Below are positions 34,901 to 44,740 of a stretch of DNA of 64,000 bases, piece after piece. The stretch is from Gavia stellata. Lineage: Eukaryota; Chordata; Aves; Gaviiformes; Gaviidae. The notes beneath the pieces are model-generated. The model ran no database searches, had not been told where the DNA came from, and was given only the letters and a program-made list of their open reading frames with translations. The stretch is from NCBI RefSeq assembly GCF_030936135.1, contig NC_082603.1:24332880-24396879 (forward strand). The letters run 5' to 3'. The translations under genes were made by a program, and so were the position numbers. How positions within the stretch are numbered: the first letter of the stretch is position 1; every line of letters begins with the position of its first letter.

Positions 34901-37900
34901 GGATGCTGCAAAGAGTGTCTTCACTCTGGGCACATTGCCATGCACCCTGGGAGATTTTGATGTCCCTCAGCGCATCGCAGAGGGTTTCAAGAAGGGGCAT
35001 TCACCCACACAGGGGTTGCAGCCTGTGGCTCTGTGAACAAGACAGACCCTGGGAGCTGCTTACCATGGCAGCGTGGCCCACCATCCTGCAGTACAACCTG
35101 CACAGGCCATGTTGCAAAATCAATGCTTTTTATAACAAATCATGCAAGAAATGGGGCCAGCAAAGGTGATGTGAAATGACTTATTCCAAAGAAATGTGCT
35201 TGTACCCATGCTATCTGTTCTGCCCCAGCCTGGCAAAAAAACAGCACATGGCCATAAGTCATGTCTTAAATCATGACAAATGACATGAAAATTCAAAGAG
35301 GGCACAACTCAGCTGGGACCCACGCTGGCTTGCAGCCATTTCCTCGGGGCACATGGGGAAGAGATCGGAGCAACGTGAATAGGGGAGATTTGTAAATCCG
35401 AAGCGGGGACTGAACCAGCAGAGCTGTGGGCTACTGTGCTTACACTGTGGGTTTTGGCACCAGCTCATTTGGGCACATGTGGGAGAGACCAGTACGAGCA
35501 ACAAAGCTGGATGCTGCATTGTGTGAAGATTGCTGGTGCGTTATTCAGGTTCAGAGGCTTCAGTTCACCAAGCGTCAGGGAGCAGTGGAGATAAGGTGGG
35601 GTTCAGGTTGAAAAGGCTGAAAAGAGGAGCCCGTGGCCATGTGGCTCCATCACCACACCTGGCCAGCGGAAGGTGCACAAGGGCTTGCTTGCTCCAGTGC
35701 AATTAAGTACCGAAACTCCAGGCTGGAAAGGTGTCATTCACGGGGTAAAGGGCTGGCAATGCGTGCTGCTGCAGGCAGGCAGCCTGCCTGCGCTTGAAAG
35801 CAGTGTAATGCTGCGGAGCCAGGTTACGCTGTTGTGCCTGGTTTTAGAAAAACATGTGCATGAACTGGAAGAGCAGGTGAAGAAGACTGTTCTCAGGCTG
35901 AGCCCCTCTGTACCCTCCCCACTGCCTTCTCCAGCGCGTGGGAATCAGTCCTGGCCTCCTCTTTGCTGCTGGAGCTATTTGGACAGGACATCAGGAGGGG
36001 GGTGAACCTGAGGATGCGTACGGATCAGGGTGAAATAGCAAGCACGACCATGTGGCAGACCTTCTTCATGCCCAAGTCACAGATATCAAAAAATTAAAAG
36101 TCAAGACCATCTAATCTTATTTGCAAGCTGCTGCGTGGTGGGGAGGGCTGCCCCTGCAGCCTTCAGTGACCGTGCTGCAAGGAAATGTACTTAATTTCAA
36201 GCTTGAGGTTTTCTGTCTTCAACTCCTCACCTTTGGACCCCACACTTCCCTCTGCCAGACTGACATGCTGTCCATAGGAGTGCTCCATTCCCCCATCAGC
36301 AAGGAGGCCTTCTCCTGGGGCAGTGGAGTAGCCCACACTCCTCACATCTCGCACAGCCTTATTTGCAGCATTGCCAAGCCTTAGCTCCTTTTTCATGGTG
36401 GTGTTGCTGCTCCTCAGGATTTCTGTGTCCGTTGTGAAGTTTGGAGAGCTGGACCAGACGTCAGGTTGGCTTTGCCAGAGCTGTAGAGCCACAAGCACTG
36501 CCATGCGTCTGCTTGGAAATCCCCTCCGCGCACTTCTGGCTCATGGCTCTCGGAGCCAAGGCGCTGCAATGCAGGCTCATAGCAGCAGTTGTGTGTGGGG
36601 ACAGCTCTCTTTTTCGGCTTTTTTTCCTTAATTCCACACACCACACCTCCCCGCTTCCCAGGAGGTCTGGGAAGTACAGCCTCCCTGGGGTAGGGAGGTC
36701 TGCAGTACAGCCTGTCCTCTCCATTCCCAAGAACCTTCCTTTGCAACCCATTACTGTGCCATGGGTTGTGATCGTTTCATGAGGCTGTTCAGCTCTGTGC
36801 TGTAGCAGCAAGCAGCCTGTTTAGTATTTTATCAGCCACAAATGTAAGCCTTCATCTTGTCATCTAGACGATTGATTTTAAAAACTGTTAAATGGCAGTG
36901 GACCAGGAAACGGTCGCTGGGGGTCTAGGTACGCTCCCTATTGTTGGTGTCTCCCCATTAAGACTTGGCTCACCGGCAGACCTCAAAACGTAGCTGTTAA
37001 TGCACGTAGTTGTTAATCTAATGTGAACCTTGTTAATTCTTTATGATACATAGTTTTAATTAAAATCCTACGTCATTGTTGATGGTAGTGGAGAAGTCAA
37101 AGTGTGCTCTATAGATGCTCCTGCTCTCACCAGCCAGACCTTTCGTTTTGCCCAAGGAGGAGTTTCCCTGCAAGGTCCGTGCTGTGTAACAGCACTCAGG
37201 ATGCCCTTAGCTGTGCTCTTACCTCCTCAGCCGCAGTCTGGGTCTCTCTGCTGTTTCTCTGCCCATTGCTTTGGCTCTTGGAGTTGCGCTGGCCTCCCAC
37301 CAGCCAACTATTTGTTAAAAATTAATGTGTGTTTCAGAGAGCCCCTGATTACGTCACCAAATGTTGTATGCAAATTACCCAGGCCTGTGGCATGAACATG
37401 GCTGGTTTTGGGAGCTGCAGCCTCCCCTTGCGCCACTGCTGGGCCAGATTCCCTCCCCTCCACAACGGCACATGAGACAGGATCACTCCTGCCATGCCTG
37501 TTCAAGAGTAGGCAATGGCTGGACTGGCCCTGCCTGCCTCTTTCAGCTATTTTTATGACACAAAAGGCGACACGGTGATGCCTGGCTAGAGAGCTTGGGA
37601 TGAGCCCATCGGGGTTCATGGCCACTGCAGCTCTAACTGTCTCTGAAATCCAGGTTTATTCAGCAATTGTCTCAGAAACTCAAGGCCAGCAATCCAGTTG
37701 TGTGCTCCCAGCTCCAGAGAGACAGCATAGGCACAGCTGGAGCTGGACTCCTTCCAGGTTCCTGCAGCACCGGCACGAGGAAGCGCACTGTGATATCTGA
37801 TGATGGCGTGTGGGCTGGGAAAGATTCCCATTTTCCCTCCCAGGCTTCACTGAGGGGGCTGCTGGGGAGAAAGAAAACCCTTTGAATGGCAAATATACAA

Positions 37901-39480
37901 AGACTATTTGAGCTGGTTTCTTTAAGGGGCAGAATTAAAGATGGAAACTCCACCCAGTTTATTATTGAGAGGCTGTTTTCATGGTGTGCAGCCCAGTAAC
38001 TAGGCAGTGCACCAGATTCCTCAGTGATTGCTGTCACTGAGAGCAGGTTGTGTAAAATGTTAAGAGGCATTGCGAAATATTTCCCCGACATCACACCCAA
38101 ACCAGCCTGGATGCCGGCAGGCACCACTTGGTTCTGCACTCTCCTCTATTTCACAGCACAGTCACCTGCTGGGAGCGGGGATGTCTGCTCCTGGAGCGCT
38201 CACCAGAGTCCAGCAAAACTTGCTCCTGCCTGCCAGGCTCAGCTCCCTAAGTGCCCCAAAACATGGCACCCCTCTCCCCTGTGGTGGGGTCTGCATCTAG
38301 CCCTGGACGGGTGATATGCACCTGCAGCAACATGCTGGGAAGAGGAGGTGCTGGCTGCCTGGGTAAAATAACCATCAGCCGGAGGGAAATCCCACCAGAC
38401 TCTGCCTGCAGACGGACTCTCGGCCACCTGAGGACCTGTGAGCACGGTGCCCTGCAGTCCGCTCGCTGTGGGTGCAAGCCCACCTTTGCAGACTGCTCTG
38501 GGATGCTGCTGGAGAGGCAGCCATGGCATCTGTGATCCTGGGACAGGGAGCAAGTGAGGGAGGTGTGCGGGAGTGGAGGTATCCTCCGCCACCCAACTCC
38601 ATGTGTCAAGGTCCTGGATGTGCAGCTGAGACACAAGCTGGCCAGCCCAGGCAGCTTTAACCCAGCCAGTGGCGGGTCTGGAAAAGATTTGGGACAAACC
38701 TGCCTGAATGGTTACGCCGATGCTATGGCAGAAAGGACTAACACAGTCCTTTGAGACAGAGAACAGGAAAAAGCAGATTTAATCCCTGTGTCAAAGCATT
38801 AGGGGGGCTCCTTGTGGGATTCTACATCTTGAAAAGGATTCAGGAAAATCAGAGAGGCTGTGTAGAGCAGAAATGCAAAAAAAGGCTTGAGGGTGGGAGG
38901 AAAAGCCTGGCAGTAAGAGAATTAGGCAACTCAGTATATTTAGCTTATCATAAAGATGGATGAGAGGGGATTTGCTTGCAGCATATGTGTAGTGTCACAA
39001 AAAGAAAATGCCAGGCTCTGAAAGGCTCTTTAATCAAGCAGAAGGCAGAACAAAATGGTATGTCTGCAAGCTGAAGCCAGACACAGGGATGTGGGATGCT
39101 CTTCTGAACGCGAGGGTGAGGGGCTCCTGAAACAGACCCAGAAAGGTGGGAGTCTCCAACGCTTGTCTTTAAATCAAGCCTACCTCCTTTCCTGGAAAAT
39201 ATGCGTGAACCAAACATAGCGTATTGGAATTAACGCAAGGAGGTGAACCGCTGAGCGGTGTGCTGGCTGGCTGCTCGCACTTGCACAGCCATGTGCCAGG
39301 CAGGACCACTGGATCATTTCAGCTGAAGAAGACCCTGGGAAACCTGGTCTGGTCAGGCAGTGCGCTCGGGGAGCCGTTTGGGCAGGCTCTGGGTGTTTAC
39401 GCGCCCGTAGCGGTAAGTGCGACTCTTTGCTGTTGAAAACATCTGGAGGGTGGCAGAATTTTTCAGCCAAGTTCAGCTTG
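28950..39480. other. GC-rich, CpG-poor intergenic block
   Basis: From about 28950 the sequence becomes rich in G+C, TG and CA but poor in CpG. Open frames of 60-264 codons overlap in most of the six frames. None shows a recognisable domain, a codon pattern that singles out one frame, or exon structure, so no gene is called. Less GC-rich pockets occur at about 35100-35300, 36830-37100 and 38740-39000. Confidence 0.6.
37345..37380. promoter_or_regulatory. CRE-like site and octamer side by side
   Basis: TTACGTCA at 37349-37356 is a CREB/ATF-like site and ATGCAAAT at 37368-37375 is a POU octamer. They are 11 bp apart in an AT-richer pocket of the GC-rich block. The enhancer role is inferred. Confidence 0.3.
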
Positions 39481-40110
39481 TTTTAGCTTGTTTCGTGTGG
39501 GACTGCTGACGATGCTGTTTAACATTTCTGTTCTTAGAGAAGCCAGAGCACCAGCAATGTAAAGTGCTCTCCACAGACTGATCACGCTCAGAGCCTGCAT
39601 TTAAGAATAATATGTAATGAGTGTGTGAGATGAAACAAGTTCGACCAGAGAGATAAAGACAAAATATGAGTATGTTACAGCCCAGATTGCATTCCCCCAG
39701 CCTGTGCATCATCAGAGGTAATATCTATCTAGCCATTTCTGGAAAGAGATTTTTGCTGTGGTATTTAGTGGTATTTAATTAATAATAAAATATTGCATTA
39801 ATTAGCATCAGGTCTGATTTGATGACATGTAATTTGGGGGGAAGGATTACAGTGTGAGTATTAGAATGAGACTTTTTATAGGGCAGTCAAAATGAGATTA
39901 GCAGTCTCGCTACGGAGGGAGCCTGGAGGCTGAAGTGTGTGTATTTGGCAACCGATGCAGATAGTTACAGCATAACTTTATTTACTGATCGAAAAAGAAC
40001 CTGTAGCTGTTATTTACCTTTACGTGTCACCCCGTATAATGTGCAGCTCAGTCACCACAAAAGAAAAAAGCAAGCAGGTGTCATTTCAGCGGGAACGCCC
40101 TGTGGTGCTC
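39480..40110. other. AT-rich island with homeodomain-type TAATTA motifs
   Basis: Composition drops sharply against the flanks. TTAATTA occurs twice at about 39776-39805 within TAAT-rich sequence. This is a candidate conserved non-coding element; no gene is visible. Confidence 0.35.
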
Positions 40111-40599
40111 AGCACCACGCATGAGGTGCATTTGCAGAGCAATTTTGGCATGCCCCAGGCGGGCTCCTTCCAGAGGAAGGGAAGGAGGAAGCTTTGCTGA
40201 CAGTCACCCGCATGTGCCCAAGCCCCGCTGGGGATGTGAGCGGCTGAACCAGCGCCTGGCCCCTTGCACAGCTTTGACTCAGGCGTGCCATATGTGCCGA
40301 GGGCACCGGGTTATGTCTAGTCCTACATGAGCGCGCCAAGCAGCACGCAGGGTTGATGCAGGGACGTGGGGTGTAGGACACCTCACTGCCTGCTCCAGGC
40401 AATGACCTGTCCCAGCTGTCCCAAGTTCCGTGCTAATGCAGCCACCAGCCGTGCCCTCTGCCAGAGCCTTTTTTTCCCCAGCTCATGGCCAGCGTTGCTG
40501 CAGGAAATGTTCTGCAGACATGAGAGCAGCCACGGGCTCAGCAGGTTGACCACAAGTGGGTTTTGTTGAGCAGGACACGCTGCAGCTCTTGCCCTTTCA

Positions 40600-40860
40600 T
40601 TTGGTCAGTTTGGCTCTGAAAAGCTCCAGAGCATTCTGGAAAGCTGCACGGCAATATGATAGGATTTAATCAGACTTAATTACTCCCCTGCTGTCGATCT
40701 CCTAGCAACATCCAGCTTGACATCTGCCTGCGAATGAAACGTGTAAGCTAAGTAGGAACATGTTCAGACTAAAGCCCTGCTACTCGAACCAAATCACTCC
40801 ACTAATCATTGCCTTAATTCATCTCGTAGCCATTAGACAGCTGCCGGGAGCTGGTACCTG
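40600..40860. other. Second AT-richer island, possible conserved element
   Basis: A complex, non-repetitive stretch with TTTAATC, CTTAATTA and ACTAATCATT motifs and little GC bias, inside GC-rich DNA. Function is inferred only. Confidence 0.3.
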
Positions 40861-41159
40861 ATTTCCATAGATGCACAGCACTCCCCTCCTGAGTTTTTTC
40901 CAGCCTGGCAAGAAGCGTGACTTCGTCCTGGGCTCTTTCCAGCATGCTGACACCTGATAATGGGGGGTAGAGTTTCCTGAGTGACAAACGCAGGCTCAGG
41001 AGCCAACCCCAGCCTTGTCGCTACCTGGCTTTGCACTGTAGGTCCCCGCTTATCTCATCATCAAAATCAGATCACCCACTGTGCCTGTGGACTGTGAGGT
41101 TTAAACTCTGAGTGCACAAGCAGTAGAGTTGGGGCTGTTCAGGTGAGGTTTGAGGACAG

Positions 41160-41530
41160 TCAGAGCAGATGTGGCACGGCGGCCGCAGGCATCACCGGCA
41201 GATCCGCATCGCCAGGGCATGGGGGATCGAGGCAGGGAGGAGACCTAGCTTATGCAGCCAGAGAGATGATGAGGAGAAGAGAGGAGCAGGCGTAAAGTAA
41301 GTGTTTGTAAAGCAAAGCCAGGCTCCAGCCAGACGCGACACAGCACAGGAGTTGGTGGGGTTATTGGAAGAAATGAGCCTGGCGGCTCAGTCGGGGCCGG
41401 TGGAGGAGGCTGCCCAGCCTGGACCCGGCTGCTGGCTCACCGTGAAGCCAGAGGGAAGGGAGCTGCCTCAGCCAGGCGAGAGTGACGAGCGTCCCGAGCG
41501 GGTCAGTCCTGGGGAACTGGGGGTTGGTGC
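41160..41530. promoter_or_regulatory. Small CpG cluster upstream of ST3GAL3
   Basis: CpG dinucleotides concentrate here (for example CACGGCGGCCGC near 41175, AGACGCGACA near 41331, and GTGACGAGCGTCCCGAGCGG near 41480) although the surrounding block is CpG-poor. It could be an alternative ST3GAL3 promoter or the start of a non-coding transcript. There is no direct evidence of either. Confidence 0.35.
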
Positions 41531-41692
41531 GGGCAGTGGTGGAGGGGGCAGACCTGCAGATGGAAGGGACTGTATGGATGCAGTTGTGGCCCCTCTCCGT
41601 GCTCCTCCTCAGTGGGGTATCGGTGCCCGTGATACCTGGGTGTTGGCACGAGTCTGTTCAGTTCCTGCGCTGTGTCTAGAAGTTGTCATCGG

Positions 41693-41698
41693 AATAAA
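41693..41698 (+). terminator. Possible poly(A) signal of an unannotated transcript
   Basis: AATAAA is followed after about 30 nt by a GU-rich run (GTGTCTCCCTTGTGTCTCTG). It lies about 200 bp after the CpG cluster at 41160-41530. Confidence 0.3.
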
Positions 41699-42440
41699 AA
41701 AATCCCAACTGGATGCCAGCGCAGCATGTGTCTCCCTTGTGTCTCTGTGGAGGAGCATGGTGGACCTGTGAGCCCAGCTGCATGGGTGCCACGCTTGCAG
41801 CCAGCTCGCACTGACATCACTCACGCAGAACATAAAGTGGGGTTTCTGGCTGCGAAAGTGGGGCTGCATGAGCCCCTGCCAGCTCTCCCTGCGACCTGTG
41901 TGGGCTCTGCTTCTTGCGAAGCACCGGGGAGTGGGATCGGGCAGTGCTCAGCCAGCCCTGCGCCATCCAAGGCAGTGTGTGCCGGTCGGCATCGGCACCT
42001 GGGCTCGCCTGCAGTGGGAGACGCCACCACGCTGGACATGCTCCTACTTAGTTTCCCTTAAACGCACATGGCTTTTTGTTTTCCTTGTGTTATCAGTGAC
42101 TCATGGACGGTGGAACAGGAAATCACTGGACTTCTTTACTGTCCTGAAGATGTTGATTTATTCCTTACGGTCTCGTTCCTTTCAGATGACTTTTCCCCTC
42201 CTATGCCTAATAATTTCCCTAACTCCTTATCATTCCCTCCCTGTGCTGCCTCATACTTGTGTTTTTCACTTGCCCTCTGCCTAACGAGCGTTAGGGATAC
42301 CCACCAAGATTGTGGGCCCAGCGGCAAGGAGGGTGATGCTGTGGGAAGGGTGACGTGTGGGCTGGCCCTGCCACGGCAGTGCTCACGAGGCAGCCATGCA
42401 GTGAGAAGGTGGAGACCATAACGAGAACTGCATGGAAGTG

Positions 42441-42494
42441 GTGCCAGCTGTGTGGCGCCAGCTGTGCGGCACCAGCTGTGCGGCACCGGCTGTC
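42441..42494 (+). repeat. 14-bp tandem repeat with CAGCTG E-boxes
   Basis: CAGCTG occurs at 42445, 42459 and 42473, followed by a diverged CGGCTG at 42487, giving an exact 14-bp period over nearly four units (consensus CAGCTGTGCGGCAC). Confidence 0.8.
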
Positions 42495-42531
42495 TGATGT
42501 GAGCTGCGCCGTGCTGTGGGAGGGCAGCTGA

Positions 42532-42585
42532 TGTGGTCCGTGCAGCCCAGTGTGGTCTGTGCAGCCTGGTGTGGTCCAGTGGTGG
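42532..42585 (+). repeat. 19-bp tandem repeat
   Basis: TGTGGTCCGTGCAGCCCAG at 42532 is followed by a near copy at 42551 and a partial third at 42570. It lies between the 14-bp array and the longer degenerate array. Confidence 0.75.
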
Positions 42586-42599
42586 AGGCTGTGCAACAC

Positions 42600-43440
42600 C
42601 GGGAGGCCCAGGGAGGTGGCGCAGTGCAGTGCAGCAGCTGGGCAGGACCTTGTTGGGTATGCAGTGGTGTGAGGATCTGCAGAAGTTGGAGGATACTGTG
42701 AAAGCAGTGACCCAGGGAAGTGACTGGGCGCTAAACCGGACTGTGCGGCACGGCTACATGCAGTGTGGTGCAGTGACTGGAAGCAAGACAGGGTTGGGCT
42801 GTTCCGTGCAGTGGCTGTAGGTTAGACTGGGCAGAGCAGTGCAGTGGTTAGAGGCTCTTCTGAGAAGTGTTTGGATTGGGCAGTGCAGCAATTGAAGTGA
42901 GACGCAGTGCACCGCGATGCAGTGACTAGAGGCTGGGCAAGGCAGAGTTGGGACGCAGCAGCTGGATTGGAAGGAGGTGTGGTACAGTCTCGTGGCTGCA
43001 GCAACTGCAAGATTTGGAGGTGTCTCAGCTGGAGGAAGGTGCAGTGTTGCGCAGCGCAGTGACTGGAGCAATGAGATGATGTGGAGCTTGACAGGTGGTG
43101 CTGTGCTTGGAGGGGTCCTGCAGTGTCATGCCTGGAGGAAGGAACGGCGTAGTGGAGTGCTTTGGAGGTGCCACTCAGTGACTTGGCAGTGGTGCAGCGA
43201 TTTGAAGCAGGAGCAGTGCCAGGCAGTGACTGGGGAAGTGTGGAGCAGTGCTGTCCAGCCACTGCAAGTGTGGGGGCGTGCAGGGCCGTGATGGAAAAGG
43301 GCAGTGTGGGGCCGTGGTGGAAGCGGGGATCAGAGTGGTGCAGTGACAGGTGAGGGGGAGCAGCGCGGTGCAGTGACTGGAGCCGAGCCGAGCCGTGCCG
43401 AGCCGAGCCGTGCCGGCAGCAGCGCCGTGCAGTGATTTGG
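42600..43440 (+). repeat. Degenerate minisatellite with a GTGCAGTGACTGG core
   Basis: The core CAGTGACTGG or a close variant recurs along the whole stretch, for example at 42771, 42809, 42842, 42886, 42920, 42956, 42999, 43057, 43176, 43224, 43341, 43371 and 43430. Spacing is irregular, mostly 30-60 bp and often 33-44 bp in the first part. The last core copy ends beside the ST3GAL3 promoter. Reverse-strand open frames over it are repetitive (SHC/CTA-rich) and are repeat products, not a gene. Confidence 0.75.
43381..43415 (+). repeat. Pentamer repeat (AGCCG/TGCCG) x7
   Basis: Seven consecutive 5-bp units, AGCCG or TGCCG, are embedded in the end of the minisatellite at the edge of the CpG island. 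Confidence 0.85.
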
Positions 43441-44260
43441 GGGGCGCATGCGCGCCACCGCCCTGCCGCAGCACCCCTCCAGCGGCGACCCCCTGCCGCC
43501 CGCCCACCATTGGCTGCGAGCGCCTCCCGCGATAGGCTGCGGGAGCGGCCCCCTGCGCCGCCCCATTGGCCGGCGGCGGCCGCTATACGGGCGGGTTGGC
43601 GGCGCGGCGACCCGCCCTGGCGCCCCATTGGCGGCCACTGTGCCCCTCAGCGCAGCGGCGGCGGCGGCCGGTCCCGCTGCGCCGCGTCCGGCATGGCGGC
43701 GCCCGCAGCCCCGCGCTCCGGGGCCGCAGCCGGCGGCCGAGCGCCCAGGGCCGGCGGCGGCCGGGTGAGGAGGGACAGAGGGGGCGGGGGGCATCGGGCA
43801 GGGCCGGCCCCAGCGGCCGCCGCCGTTTCGGCGAGCGGGGCCGCGAGGGGCGGGGAGAGGGGAGCCGAGCCGGGCCCGGCCCGGCCCGGCGAGGCGGGGG
43901 CGGGGTGCCTGGCCCGCGCCCTGCCGCCAGCCCGGCCGTGGTGTGGCGGTGCCGCTGCCCGTTCAAATTCAGATTTCAGCCGGCCGTTGGCAGCTGTCAG
44001 CCGGCGGCGAGCTGCCGTCCTGCTCGGGCCGGGCGTGCCCCGCTCCCTCGGTGCCGGCCCCGCTTTCAGGGCAGCCCGACTCCTCACCGCGGCGTCCCCA
44101 GGGCTCCCGTCGGGCTCCAGCAGGGACCTGCGCTTTCCCCGGCCGGCTGACGGGCTCCCGGGGGCCCCGCTGTCCGTGGGACACCCCTGGGGAGCCCCTG
44201 GGCGCCGTGGGTTTGCTTTGTGGCGCGTCTGGGCTTTTCTGTGCTTGGGATGACCGCGGT
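43420..44260 (+). promoter_or_regulatory. ST3GAL3: CpG-island promoter of ST3GAL3
   Basis: This is very CpG-rich DNA without a TATA box. It holds a palindromic NRF1-type site GCGCATGCGC at 43444-43453 and three inverted CCAAT boxes (ATTGG) at 43509, 43565 and 43627, spaced 56 and 62 bp. The last CCAAT box suggests transcription starts around 43680-43720. NF-Y and NRF1 binding are inferred from motif match. Confidence 0.8.
43690..43764 (+). other. ST3GAL3: ST3GAL3 exon 1 (5' end approximate), possible uORF start
   Basis: The exon ends at 43764 before the donor GTGAGG, and the next acceptor is at 44595, giving an 831-bp intron. An ATG at 43693 in good context (G at -3, G at +4) opens a frame of exactly 24 codons to the donor. 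After splicing it reads Val, Met and then TAG at 44602-44604, making a 26-codon upstream ORF if transcription starts before 43693. Confidence 0.6.
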
Positions 44261-44598
44261 GCTCGCCAGGCCTCCTCGGCTGTGGCGGTCCTGGGACTGA
44301 TTATCTGAAGTGGGCTGGGGCGTAAGTGCAAACAAGGAGTTGGGCTGCTGCCCTGTCTTAGCGTTGCAATGCCCTCCTGCCTCTCTGGAACGGCATTTAC
44401 TCTTGTGACAAAAAAAGGCAGCTGCTTAGGGTGGTAGTTCTTATTTCACTGATGCGGTTTGGGTAATTGGTGTGTTTTACCTTGTGGAGAGCACAGTTTT
44501 AGATCTGTGCGTTATTGTGGGTATGGGATTGCATGTTTTGGAAGGATGACTGTCGGAGAAGGTGGCTCCAACCTCAACCTGTTTTTCTTTCTCAGGTC

Positions 44599-44623
44599 AT
44601 GTAGAAGAGCAGATCTAATGTGA
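44599..44623 (+). promoter_or_regulatory. ST3GAL3: Two start-stop upstream ORFs before the ST3GAL3 initiator
   Basis: ATG-TAG lies at 44599-44604 and ATG-TGA at 44618-44623. The main ATG is at 44626, two bases after the second stop. The first has G at -3 and the second has a weak context. Minimal uORFs of this kind can stall or recycle ribosomes; the effect here is inferred. Confidence 0.75.
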
Positions 44624-44625
44624 AG

Positions 44626-44740
44626 ATGGGACTGTTGGTGTTTATGCGTAACCTGCTGCTAGCCCTCTGCCTCTTTCTGGTACTGGGATTTCTGTACTAT
44701 TCTGCTTGGAAGTTGCACCTTCTCAGATGGGAGGATTCAA
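44626..44740 (+). CDS. ST3GAL3: ST3GAL3, beta-galactoside alpha-2,3-sialyltransferase 3 (N-terminal part only)
   Basis: ST3GAL3 is a Golgi type II membrane enzyme. It moves sialic acid from CMP-Neu5Ac to the 3-position of galactose, mainly on Gal-beta-1,3/4-GlcNAc ends of glycoproteins. This exon encodes residues 1-38 plus one base of codon 39: a short cytosolic tail (MGLLVFMRN), a transmembrane anchor at about 10-28 rich in Leu, Phe and Val, and the stem start (SAWKLHLLRWEDS). It matches the N-terminus of human ST3GAL3 at nearly every position. The start context is strong (A at -3, G at +4). The catalytic exons with the sialylmotifs are not in this window, so the gene is cut by the window end rather than broken. 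Confidence 0.95.

Larger units (their letters stand above)
44596..44740 (+). other. ST3GAL3: ST3GAL3 exon 2 (leader plus first coding segment)
   Basis: The acceptor is a pyrimidine tract ending CTCAG at 44595 and the donor is GTAAGT at 44741. The first 30 nt are leader and contain two start-stop pairs. Confidence 0.93.

Noticed and set aside
34414-35169. 251-codon plus-strand open frame
   Set aside because: No recognisable family. It overlaps open frames on both strands and has no promoter or splice support.
41301-41771. 156-codon open frame near the CpG cluster
   Set aside because: It begins with GTG rather than ATG, and a plausible poly(A) signal at 41693 lies inside it before the stop.
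42822-43628. 268-codon minus-strand frame with SHC/CTA-rich repeats
   Set aside because: The apparent protein repeats are the translated minisatellite core, and the frame runs through the ST3GAL3 promoter.
43432-44253. 273-codon plus-strand frame over the ST3GAL3 CpG island
   Set aside because: CpG-island composition leaves few stop codons. It covers promoter, exon 1 and intron 1, and the exon 1 donor interrupts it.
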